DNA from: JAAOII01 sp965207945
GTDB taxonomy: Bacteria > Pseudomonadota > Gammaproteobacteria > CBDBNL01 > JAAOII01
Assembly: GCA_965207945.1 (NCBI GenBank)
Contig: OZ242303.1
Span: 1,302,001 to 1,366,000 of the forward strand
Direction of reading: 5' to 3'
Length of the DNA: 64,000 nt
Position numbers and translations under genes: made by a program
Part shown: in pieces, positions 35,734 to 44,120 of the stretch
Position numbering within the stretch: the first letter of the stretch is position 1
Layout of the letters: each line of letters starts with the position of its first letter
The notes under the pieces: generated by a model
What the model was told of the DNA's origin: nothing
The model's input: only the letters and a program-made list of their open reading frames with translations
Databases searched by the model: none

Positions 35734-36924
35734 ATGCCAATACCAATAGAGGATTGGCTAACTTACTTTCATTGCGGTATTTCTGCGGCTCGGGCTTTGG
35801 CTTATCCGTCGCAGGATTTACCTCAATATTCATCTTCCGCGGATAAGGATTACTTAGCCGCAACTATTCAACAGGATCTTTGCTGGGAGCAAAGTAGCCC
35901 TCATAATCATCTTATATCTTATGAAGATGAACGCTATCCTGTCTTACTAAAACAAACTAAAGGAGCGCCGGCGCTTCTTTTTGTGCGCGGCGACCCTACG
36001 CTTTTACGTTTCCCACTTTTTGGCATAGTCGGCTCACGCAAGCCCACGCGTGAAGGCGTCCAGAATGCTGCCTCGTTTAGCTCGTCTCTGGCGGACTATG
36101 GCATCTGCATTGTAAGTGGCTTGGCTTATGGCATAGACGCGACTGCTCATATTAACTCTTATGATAAAAGAGGCAAAACAATTGCGATTATAGGGACTGG
36201 TATTGATATAACCTATCCGCGCGCCCATCACACCCTTGCCAATAAAATAGTTGATAATGGCGGGGCTATTGTTTCAATCTTTCCACGCTCTGTGCAACCG
36301 CTTAGGCAAAACTTTCCTCAACGTAACAGAATCATTAGTGGGATGACACTCGGGCTGCTAGTAGTGGAAGCCGGCTTGGCAAGCGGCGCTATGATAACGG
36401 CTCGGCTCGCCGCTGAGCAGGGACGCGAGGTTTTTGCCATACCTGGTTCTATTCACTCGCCATTATCTGAAGGCACCAACAAGATGATACAAGATGGCGC
36501 CAATCTAACCACAAATCACCAAGATATAATCAAGCATCTGGAGCCAGTATATCAAAGCTATGGAATGGCAATCAAGCATCAACTGGCGGGAAGTATTGGG
36601 AGCGCTGCAAGGAATGATGCAGGCGGAGGAACTGCGAGAAGTAGCCAGAGTGGCGAATTATCTGGGGGTTTATTTGAGGGTGTGGCTTCGGGAGCAGCTG
36701 ATGAGCTGCCTGGCAAGCATCCTGATAAGCTGCCCGATGGAACATCTACTATAAATCAGCAGATACTTCTGGTCTTGGATAAAGGACCTTTATATGCAGA
36801 CCAGTTAGCTGAGCTTACTAAAGAACCAGTCAGTAGCATCAACTCGGCACTGGTTGAACTTGAACTGAGCCAGCTAATATACCAAGAAAACAACCTCTAC
36901 CACAAAACACTTAATGGTGTTTGA
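35734..36924 (+). CDS. dprA: DNA-processing protein DprA
   Basis: The 396-residue protein contains the DprA Rossmann-like core: GIVGSRKPT, VSGLAYGIDATAHINS, GTGIDITYPRAH, FPQRNRIISGM, and VEAGLASGAMITARLAAEQGR (cited in part). It protects incoming single-stranded DNA and loads RecA in transformation. A low-complexity Gly/Ser/Ala linker of about 45 residues (near 285-335) joins a C-terminal winged-helix domain. The N-terminal SAM region looks short. It begins 11 bp after sodB, an unusual neighbour. Confidence 0.92.
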   Translation: MPIPIEDWLTYFHCGISAARALAYPSQDLPQYSSSADKDYLAATIQQDLCWEQSSPHNHLISYEDERYPVLLKQTKGAPALLFVRGDPTLLRFPLFGIVGSRKPTREGVQNAASFSSSLADYGICIVSGLAYGIDATAHINSYDKRGKTIAIIGTGIDITYPRAHHTLANKIVDNGGAIVSIFPRSVQPLRQNFPQRNRIISGMTLGLLVVEAGLASGAMITARLAAEQGREVFAIPGSIHSPLSEGTNKMIQDGANLTTNHQDIIKHLEPVYQSYGMAIKHQLAGSIGSAARNDAGGGTARSSQSGELSGGLFEGVASGAADELPGKHPDKLPDGTSTINQQILLVLDKGPLYADQLAELTKEPVSSINSALVELELSQLIYQENNLYHKTLNGV

Positions 36925-36936
36925 ATTAATTACGAT

Positions 36937-36973
36937 GGTCTGTAGGGGCGGAGCCGCGCTCCGCCCGCAAAAT
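36937..36973 (-). repeat. Dispersed palindromic repeat, copy 3
   Basis: GGTCTGTAGGGGCGGAGC, then CGC, then GCTCCGCCCGCAAAA is the reverse complement of copy 1 at 17811. Words related to its flanks (ATGCTCGCGATGA, ACTTGCGATA) continue to about 37050. The rest of the 36925-37187 gap holds no supported gene. Confidence 0.75.
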
Positions 36974-37187
36974 GCCTAATACTTGCGATAAATCATAACC
37001 ATGCTCGCGATGAACTCCTGCATGACGTCCAAATTCTTGCGACGCCCACACCATATTCACCCCATAAACAAAACTAAGGCAATTTACCCCTTGAATTAAT
37101 AATAAAAGCCCTTATAAAGATTAATAACAATAAGAAGTACTGTGTTAAGGAAAAAGTGCTTATACATTTTATAAAGTAAATAATATA

Positions 37188-38007
37188 ATGAAAAATAATC
37201 ATGTAGTTCGTGATCCTATACACAAATTTGTTAGTTATACTAACGAAGAAAAAGCAGTCATTGATTCCCCTCAATTCCAACGCTTACGAGATATTCATCA
37301 ACTTGCTATGACCTATCTCATCTATCCAGGAGCCAGCCATAAACGTTTTGAACATTCATTGGGCGTTATGGAACTCGCCACTAATATATTTGATGTTGTT
37401 ATGGATGACGATAATCTAACCAAGAGATCCCGAGAAGTATTTCAAGAACAATTGCGCGACAAGCAATATTGGCGACAGACATTACGCATGGCAGCATTAT
37501 GTCATGATGTAGGACATTTACCTTTTTGGAGCAGATCGAATGGACTATTTATTGCGAGATTCATATCATGTCGGAGTACCTTATGGATTGGTGGATAAAG
37601 ATAGATTGGTTCGCTCGTTACGTATCTTAGATATACCTTTGAAGGATAATAATGAGAATATTCCTTTAGGAATTCATGAAAAAGATTTACCTTTGGTAGA
37701 ATCTTTATTAATGTCCCGCCATTGGATGTATAGTCAGGTTTACCAACATCCTACCCGCAAGATATATGATGAGCATTTACAGGATTTTCTTAAGGAACTT
37801 ATGAAAGAAGAGAATTTTAAAGTTAATGAGGATAAGCCAGAAGGATATTTGCGATGTACGGATACTGATATATTAAAGGAATTATTTATGATACAAGATA
37901 ATTCCGAACACCGCTTACATAATCACTCTAATAAATTGCTAGAAAGAAAGTATCGATTTAGATTAGTATATAAACAAAATATTATAATCATTTCTATATT
38001 TTATTAA
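37188..38007 (+). pseudogene. Broken HD-superfamily phosphohydrolase (internal deletion plus frameshift)
   Basis: The 5' frame (37188-37598) encodes the start of a YdhJ/YwfO-type HD phosphohydrolase: VRDPIHKFV, FQRLRDIHQL, RFEHSLGVMELA and the HD motif LCHDVGHLPF. Right after LPF, at about 37527, the sequence jumps into another frame (+1) with GADRMDYLLRDSYH, which in intact homologues lies some tens of residues further on. The second frame runs to 38007. So an internal segment is missing and the parts are out of frame. The first frame ends in unrelated residues (FIARFISCRS). Loss of the second half of the HD site should abolish activity. Confidence 0.82.
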
Positions 38008-38050
38008 CATTTAATATAGAATATATAAGTTATTATTAAAGAGGTATATT

Positions 38051-38620
38051 ATGGAAGAAAAGGATAGAGTTAATTTTATTTGTTTTTTGCTCGGCGCACT
38101 AAAAGATAAAAATGGTTGGGCTGGGATGACTCACTTGCAACAAGGATGTTATATTGCACAGCGAATGTTAGGCGTTCCTTTAGATTATAAATTTATACAG
38201 TATACTTATGGTCCTTATGCTTTTGACTTAAGAGATGAGGTGCGTATGTTAAGAGATCATTTTATACTTATTCAGGGCTTCCCTCCAGTTGGCTATGGAT
38301 GTTCTTACGATTTTTATGAAGATATAGAAAAGTGGGTTGAAGCAAAAAAAGATAATTGCAAGTTCAAAGATGAAATTAATTTTATTGCTGGCTGGTTTTT
38401 AGATAAACCAGTTGGTATATTGGTAGCGCTGGCAGCGGCTTATATGATAAATGAGAAATATCCTGATGCTGGACGAGAAGAAAGAATAAAAAAGCTTATT
38501 GCATGGAAGCCATTTATGACTGAACCTGAAGCACTTAGCTGTTTTGAAGATGTTGAGGCAAGAAATAAAGAAGTAGAGGAAGTGGAGTTTATTAATAATA
38601 AAATTAGCGTCTCAGGATAG
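38051..38620 (+). CDS. YwgA-like / DUF4065-like protein
   Basis: The 189-residue soluble protein resembles YwgA-type proteins and more distantly the Panacea/SocA (DUF4065) group. THLQQGCYIAQRMLG is followed by YKFIQYTYGPYAFDLRDEV, a pattern of helix plus YGPY loop. A homologue pair of HD phosphohydrolase and YwgA-like gene is also known next to each other in Bacillus (ywfO-ywgA). Here the HD partner directly upstream is broken, yet this frame is intact. Function unknown; Panacea proteins act as antitoxins in some systems, but I would not transfer that role. Confidence 0.5.
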   Translation: MEEKDRVNFICFLLGALKDKNGWAGMTHLQQGCYIAQRMLGVPLDYKFIQYTYGPYAFDLRDEVRMLRDHFILIQGFPPVGYGCSYDFYEDIEKWVEAKKDNCKFKDEINFIAGWFLDKPVGILVALAAAYMINEKYPDAGREERIKKLIAWKPFMTEPEALSCFEDVEARNKEVEEVEFINNKISVSG

Positions 38621-38637
38621 GCGCGCAACACAGCTCT

Positions 38638-39663
38638 TTAAAAATGTTCGCTGATATTAGAAGTGATGGTATCTACAGAAACCTCCAACGACCGCTTAAA
38701 CGGCTCTTTTCTAATCGGACATTTCTTCACTTTACAATATTTACACATAATCGGACGGCAAGGGTCAAAATGAAGTATAACCTCACCATTGCCTTGAGGA
38801 ATTAAGAGATTGGCAACATCTTCTCTTATCTGATGCAGTTGTTTTACATCATAATAAGAGGGAACTACCAAGTGCGCATCTACATAAAAAGAATAGCCCG
38901 ACTTCCAGCTGCGCAGATTATGAAAGTTTATCCAAGACGGCTTGGAGTGTTTAGCCAAGGATTCTGTAATACTCTGCAGCTGCCCTTCATCTGCAGTGTT
39001 CATTAACTGATTTACCGCATTTTTTGTTACACTCCATCCAGTGTAAAACAAAAGCAGTGAAACCAAGATTCCGATAATCGGGTCTACAATCGCCCAACCA
39101 GTAAAGTGAACTATAGTCAAGCCCACCAAGATTCCCACCGAAGTCCAAACATCAGATAATACATGCTTGCCATCCGCAACCAAAGCCAAGGAGTCCAATC
39201 GCTTGCCCTGACGAATTAAATAATATCCCAGCACCGCATTAACCACACTGGCGCCTAAAACTATAATAAGCCCTATTTCCAAGCGATAGATTGAGGGACC
39301 TTCTATGATCTGCCCAACACTTTCAATAACTATAATGATAGCTGCCATGATAATCATGGCTCCTTCTACGCTGGAAGAAACGCCCTCCACCTTGCCATGC
39401 CCATAAGGATGATTTTTATCTGCGGGGGTGCTGGCTATTTTAATTGACCATATAAGTATGGCGGCTGCAACCAGATTAACTATGGATTCTAAAGCATCGG
39501 ATAAAACAGCTACTGAACCAGTTATGAGATATGCGGCAAACTTGGCGACTAATAGCAGCAATGCCACTGCTAAAGAAATTAAAGCGCAATTTAATCTCTG
39601 ACGAGATTTTTGCTTGGATTGAGAGTTAGGCAACCCCCTGTTGGGAATGTTGTTTGTCTGCAT
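38638..39663 (-). CDS. Cation diffusion facilitator (FieF-like)
   Basis: The 341-residue protein (ATG at 39663, overlapping the lipA end by 38 bp) has six membrane helices. The metal sites of CDF transporters appear as LSDALESIVN in helix 2 and HVLSDVWTS in helix 5, with HPYGHGK in the loop between. A cytoplasmic domain follows, ending in an unusual Cys-rich patch (CRPIMCKYCKVKKC). It should export Fe2+, Zn2+ or Mn2+ in exchange for protons; the metal cannot be told from sequence. The Cys patch may sense or bind metal. Confidence 0.88.
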   Translation of the reverse strand: MQTNNIPNRGLPNSQSKQKSRQRLNCALISLAVALLLLVAKFAAYLITGSVAVLSDALESIVNLVAAAILIWSIKIASTPADKNHPYGHGKVEGVSSSVEGAMIIMAAIIIVIESVGQIIEGPSIYRLEIGLIIVLGASVVNAVLGYYLIRQGKRLDSLALVADGKHVLSDVWTSVGILVGLTIVHFTGWAIVDPIIGILVSLLLFYTGWSVTKNAVNQLMNTADEGQLQSITESLAKHSKPSWINFHNLRSWKSGYSFYVDAHLVVPSYYDVKQLHQIREDVANLLIPQGNGEVILHFDPCRPIMCKYCKVKKCPIRKEPFKRSLEVSVDTITSNISEHF

Positions 39664-40600
39664 GATAAGAAGAACGAACCAACGGACCAGAAGCCACATT
39701 CATAAATCCCATTTTATCACCAAGGGCGGCATAGTATTGAAACTCGCGCGGATGAACATAACGGGCAACTGGAAGATGAGATAAGCTGGGTTGCAGATAT
39801 TGTCCTATAGTTACCATGTCCACTTTATGCTGACTCAGGTCAAAAAGCATCTGTTCAACTTCTTCCATTGACTCGCCCAAGCCAACCATTATGCCCGACT
39901 TTGTAGGGATGTTAGGACGTCTTTCCTTGAACAAGCGCAACAAGCGCAAAGACCATGAGTAGTCGGAACCAGGACGAGCTTGACGATACAGCCGTTCCAC
40001 CGTTTCCAGATTATGATTAAATACATCGGGTGGGGTTTCCTCCAATAGTTTTACTGCAACATCCATTCTGCCACGAAAATCAGGGACTAATATCTCTATT
40101 TTAATGTTTGGTGATTTAGCGCGAATTGCTGTAATGCATTTAGCAAAGTGGTCAGCGCCGCCATCCAACAGGTCATCGCGGTCTACTGAAGTTACCACCA
40201 CATACTTGAGATTCATATCGGCAATAACTTTGGCAAGATTTTGTGGTTCTTTCTCATCAAGCGCTAAGGGACGACCATGAGCTACATCGCAAAAAGGACA
40301 ACGGCGCGTGCATATATCCCCCATAATCATAAAGGTGGCAGTTCCGCCGCTAAAGCATTCGTTCAAATTGGGGCAGGATGCTTCCTCACATACGGTGTGA
40401 AGATTATGACTGCGCAGCACCTGTTTAATCTCTTCTACTTTGGGGTTTAAAGAAATTTTGATCCTTATCCAATCTGGCTTACGGATAGGGTCAGTAGTTG
40501 GTAGTATTTTAATCGGAATACGCGCCATTTTTTCAGCAGCACGCAGTTTAACTCCGCTTGCTATCGGCACATTTTTGCTCGTAATAAGATTTTCAGCCAT
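39626..40600 (-). CDS. lipA: Lipoyl synthase
   Basis: The 324-residue radical-SAM enzyme inserts two sulfurs into octanoyl groups on carrier proteins. Both iron-sulfur clusters are visible: the auxiliary CEEASCPNLNEC and the radical-SAM CTRRCPFC. RSSYHAD, with the serine ligand typical of LipA, is near the C-terminus. No lipB is adjacent. It overlaps the cation efflux gene downstream by 38 bp, suggesting co-transcription. Confidence 0.96.
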   Translation of the reverse strand: MAENLITSKNVPIASGVKLRAAEKMARIPIKILPTTDPIRKPDWIRIKISLNPKVEEIKQVLRSHNLHTVCEEASCPNLNECFSGGTATFMIMGDICTRRCPFCDVAHGRPLALDEKEPQNLAKVIADMNLKYVVVTSVDRDDLLDGGADHFAKCITAIRAKSPNIKIEILVPDFRGRMDVAVKLLEETPPDVFNHNLETVERLYRQARPGSDYSWSLRLLRLFKERRPNIPTKSGIMVGLGESMEEVEQMLFDLSQHKVDMVTIGQYLQPSLSHLPVARYVHPREFQYYAALGDKMGFMNVASGPLVRSSYHADKQHSQQGVA

Positions 40601-40629
40601 AGTGGGTATTATAACCTATATGCGGTGGA

Positions 40630-41991
40630 CTAATTGTTAAGTCGTTGATACAGGTTGTCTAGCTGAACTAACAGAATTTCATTATCTGCGGCTTCTTCTT
40701 TGGCTAACTGTATGCTTTCGTGCATTTGTTTTTTAGCCCCTGTCAATAGTTGATAGACAGAACGGGAACGGAATATATTGAATTTATCTTCTAATTTACT
40801 GTAGTAAAAAGAAAGCTTGAGCCATACGTCGGGATTCTCTGGTGTGGCAGCAGCCAACTTTTCCATCTGTGCTGCTGCCTTGGTGTAATCTTCCTGCTTG
40901 GCATAAGCAAGAGCAAGAAAATAGTATAAAAAACCTTCACGAGAAGAGTAGCGCAATTTGTAATTTATACTGGTGATTGCCTTCTCGGTTTGTCCTGATG
41001 CAATCATAGATTCAAGATAGGAGCAGTAGAGAATCACCGAAAATGGATAATCCTTATACAGCGATTCCAATATCTTGCTGGCTTGCAGGTGTTTATTACG
41101 CTTTTGTAATTGCAGAACTCGGGTATACTCGCCATCCGCTCCATAACCTGAGATAATCGGCAGAGTTCCTAAAATAGCCCTAGCACGCAGCCGAACAAAA
41201 CTATAATCGCCAGAAGTATAGAACTTTTGACTACGCTGCTGCCCTGCTCTTAATAATGCATAATTAACCCTATCTGAAGTAAGGGGGTGAGTGCTGGCAT
41301 ATCCAGCAATTTCTTGATTACCACTGAGGGCGTTTAAGCGGGAGAACATATTTGCCATCTCGGATAAATCAAAATTACTATTGCGCAAAAATACCGTTGC
41401 CTGACTATCTGCCTCTCGTTCAAAACGACGCGATAAACTAAGATATGATTCTAATTGATAATTAGCGCCACCATAAATGGCAAGCGCCGCCAGTGGAATA
41501 TTGCCACTTAGCAACAAGCCAATGCCAGTGAATACCGAGACAAGCGCGGCGCTGTTTGTAGTCCTTGCCCTTTCCACTCGTCTAATGAAATGTTCTTGGC
41601 TAAGATGCGCCAACTCATGCGCTACAACTGAGGCAAATTCCCCTTCGCTTTCCGCTAATTGCAGCACGCCAAGATTAATACCCATAACTCCGCCAGGGAC
41701 AGCAAAAGCATTAAAATTGGGGTTATCCATAAGAAGGATATTCATATCATACTTGGAGAGTTCCGGTCCTTGTTTGATTCTGCGCACTAATTCTTCAACA
41801 TAAGATTGCAGCGCAATATCATTCACTGCCTTCAATATCCTGTAGTTGCTTCTAAGCCAATTGCGTCCAAGCTGCTTTTCTTGTTCCGAAGATATGCGGG
41901 TGCCGGCGCCTATATCAGGCAAAGCAGAAACAGCGCTTGCAGAAAATGATGTGCATAGCATGAAGAATATGCCAGCAAAACATATTCTCAT
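40630..41991 (-). CDS. bepA: Periplasmic M48 metalloprotease with TPR (BepA/YfgC-like)
   Basis: From the ATG at 41991 the protein has 453 residues. A signal peptide (FAGIFFMLCTSFSASA) precedes an M48 protease with the zinc motif HELAHLSQEH and a Glu in READSQA. A TPR-rich C-terminal half follows (LALAYAKQEDYTKAAAQMEK). BepA helps outer-membrane protein assembly and degrades stalled LptD or BamA. The frame is open further upstream to 42120, but that part reads through tRNA-Arg and is not coding. The gene begins 5 bp from the 3' end of that tRNA. Confidence 0.92.
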   Translation of the reverse strand: MRICFAGIFFMLCTSFSASAVSALPDIGAGTRISSEQEKQLGRNWLRSNYRILKAVNDIALQSYVEELVRRIKQGPELSKYDMNILLMDNPNFNAFAVPGGVMGINLGVLQLAESEGEFASVVAHELAHLSQEHFIRRVERARTTNSAALVSVFTGIGLLLSGNIPLAALAIYGGANYQLESYLSLSRRFEREADSQATVFLRNSNFDLSEMANMFSRLNALSGNQEIAGYASTHPLTSDRVNYALLRAGQQRSQKFYTSGDYSFVRLRARAILGTLPIISGYGADGEYTRVLQLQKRNKHLQASKILESLYKDYPFSVILYCSYLESMIASGQTEKAITSINYKLRYSSREGFLYYFLALAYAKQEDYTKAAAQMEKLAAATPENPDVWLKLSFYYSKLEDKFNIFRSRSVYQLLTGAKKQMHESIQLAKEEAADNEILLVQLDNLYQRLNN

Positions 41992-41996
41992 GAAAT

Positions 41997-42074
<78 letters not shown>

Positions 42075-42127
42075 AATGTTTATAAAACTGTGTATAAAAT
42101 TTTATTGGGATGGCTATCACTTTTTTA

Positions 42128-43006
42128 TTAGTGCTTTTTCAATAACTTGATTAATGATGAAGTATCCAAATCTCCGTCACCCATCTTTTGCAGCTCCTCA
42201 TAAAAGTTATCCACCTGTTTAGCTACTGGTAAGGTAACGCCTAATTTTTTTGCTTCGTCAAGAGCTATGCCAATATCCTTGCGCATCAGGTTTACGGCAA
42301 AACCAAAATCAAATTTGCTTTCCGCCATAGTTTTCCAACGGTTTTCCATTTGCCAAGAGCGCGATGCTCCTTGCGATACCGCTGCAAATACTTTTTCTGT
42401 GTCAAGCCCAGCCGCCTTAGCAAAAGCTAAACCCTCTGCCAGTGATTGAATTAAACCCAAAACACATAACTGATTAGCCATCTTGGTTAACTGCCCACAG
42501 CCGATATCTCCTATAAGCTGGATACTCTTGCCATAAGCACTCATAACTGGCAAGGAGCGTTCAAAAATGCTCTTCTCCGCGCCACACATGATGGATAGTA
42601 TTCCATTTTCGGCGCCGGCTTGACCACCAGAAACAGGCGCATCCATAAAATTGAAACCCCTTCTTTGTGCTTCATTCGCCAATTTGCGCGCCGCATCTGC
42701 CGAAGCGGTGGTATGGTCAATAAAAACTGAGTCCTTTTTCATTGTGTGGAAAGCTGCTTGCTCTCCTAAGGCAATCTCAAATAAATCATCGTCTTTGGAA
42801 ACGCATGACATGACAAAATCTTTGTCGCGCGCCGCATCTGCTGGAGTAGCTGCCGCAGCAACGGAATAATTTTTATATTGTTCACACCATGATTGCGCTT
42901 TGGTGGCAGTGCGATTATAAACTGTAACCTTATGCCCCGCTTTGGCAAGGTGTCCTGCCATCGGGAATCCCATAACTCCTAACCCTATAAATGCTACATC
43001 AGCCAT
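42128..43006 (-). CDS. Beta-hydroxyacid dehydrogenase (tartronate semialdehyde reductase / 3-hydroxyisobutyrate dehydrogenase type)
   Basis: The 292-residue protein starts at the ATG at 43006; the frame could extend by two codons to a TTG. The NAD(P) motif GLGVMGFPMAGHLA is at the N-terminus, the substrate motif DAPVSGGQAGAENG in the middle, and the catalytic Lys in GCGQLTKMANQ. Members reduce tartronate semialdehyde (GarR/GlxR) or oxidise 3-hydroxyisobutyrate; the two cannot be parted by eye. It sits exactly where atpD would be expected, downstream of atpG. Confidence 0.87.
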   Translation of the reverse strand: MADVAFIGLGVMGFPMAGHLAKAGHKVTVYNRTATKAQSWCEQYKNYSVAAAATPADAARDKDFVMSCVSKDDDLFEIALGEQAAFHTMKKDSVFIDHTTASADAARKLANEAQRRGFNFMDAPVSGGQAGAENGILSIMCGAEKSIFERSLPVMSAYGKSIQLIGDIGCGQLTKMANQLCVLGLIQSLAEGLAFAKAAGLDTEKVFAAVSQGASRSWQMENRWKTMAESKFDFGFAVNLMRKDIGIALDEAKKLGVTLPVAKQVDNFYEELQKMGDGDLDTSSLIKLLKKH

Positions 43007-43039
43007 AATCAAAAATCGTAATTGGTGTTGTTGAGGAAA

Positions 43040-43059
43040 AAGGATGTAGATACATCCTT
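43040..43059 (-). terminator. Terminator-like hairpin after atpG
   Basis: AAGGATGTA and TACATCCTT form a perfect 9-bp stem with a 2-nt loop, and the minus strand continues TTTCC. It lies 72 bp past the atpG stop and supports the ATP synthase operon ending there. Confidence 0.6.
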
Positions 43060-43131
43060 GGCACAGCTCATTTTTGTCGGTACTAAATAGCTAAATAACT
43101 AATGAGCTAAAAAGCTTAATGATCTGAGGGA

Positions 43132-44082
43132 TTACAGCGCTTCAGAACCTGCAACTATCTCAGATATTTCTTGAGTAATAACTGCTTGACGAGCTTTATT
43201 ATAGATGAGCTCTAATTGCTCAATAATCTCTCCAGCATTATCAGTTGCGCTTTTCATTGCTATCATTCTTGCCGCCTGCTCGCAGGATAGATTTTCTACC
43301 ACCGCTTGGTATAAAGCAGATTCGCAATATCTTTCCAATAACTTGTCCAATAATTCTTTTGCATCTGGCTCATAAAGATAATCCCAAGCATACTTCCTTT
43401 GTAGTATCTGCTGTGGCATTTCGTATTTATCTTCGTCGGTAGTTGCTGAAGTTGCCCCATCTGCTTCTAAACTTTGTTCACCCCCCTTGTGTTCTTCTTT
43501 ATACGAAGGTAAGGGTAAAAGCTGTTGTAAGGTGGGGGCTTGCACCATAGTGTTGACAAAGCGGTTGAATCCTAAATACAACGCATCTATTTTCTTATCG
43601 CGGTAAAGGTCTAACATTACCTTGAGCACTCCACCAAGTTCATCCATAGTGGCATGGTCGCTCAATTTACTCTGCGCCGCTTCCATGGACCTGCCCATCC
43701 CTTTGAAAAAACTACCTCCTTTGCTGCCAAACACCGCCATTTTAGTATTGACGCCTTTTTCTTCCCATTCTTTTTCGCTGAGCAGGGTTTTCTTAAATAA
43801 AGCATAGTTAAGGCCACCGCATAGACCGCGGTCACTGGATACAATTATCTTGCCGACATTCTTAACTTCTCTTTTGTCCATAAAAGAGTGGTGATACTCT
43901 GAAGAGGATGCGGCTATCTGATGAATAATTGCAATCATATTAGCGCTATAGGGACGAGTTGCCGCCATCCGTTCCTGCACCTTTTTCATTTTACTGGCTG
44001 CCACCAGCTCCATAGCACTCGTAATTTTGCGCGTACTTTGGATACTGCGGATTTTGGTCTTTATTTCTTTGCCTACTGCCAT
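43132..44082 (-). CDS. atpG: ATP synthase gamma subunit
   Basis: The 316-residue central-shaft subunit has the N-terminal KEIKTKIRSIQSTRKITSAM-type start, a DRGLCGGLN motif and the C-terminal helix SATDNAGEIIEQLELIYNKA (coiled-coil). Relative to the usual 287 residues it has about 30 extra, at residues 198-225 (EEHKGGEQSLEADGATSATT), before the conserved WDYLYEPD. It is the last gene of this operon; atpD and atpC do not follow. Confidence 0.95.
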   Translation of the reverse strand: MAVGKEIKTKIRSIQSTRKITSAMELVAASKMKKVQERMAATRPYSANMIAIIHQIAASSSEYHHSFMDKREVKNVGKIIVSSDRGLCGGLNYALFKKTLLSEKEWEEKGVNTKMAVFGSKGGSFFKGMGRSMEAAQSKLSDHATMDELGGVLKVMLDLYRDKKIDALYLGFNRFVNTMVQAPTLQQLLPLPSYKEEHKGGEQSLEADGATSATTDEDKYEMPQQILQRKYAWDYLYEPDAKELLDKLLERYCESALYQAVVENLSCEQAARMIAMKSATDNAGEIIEQLELIYNKARQAVITQEISEIVAGSEAL

Positions 44083-44120
44083 GACTTATCTATTAGAGAT
44101 TCTATTGCAGAGTATCTAAC

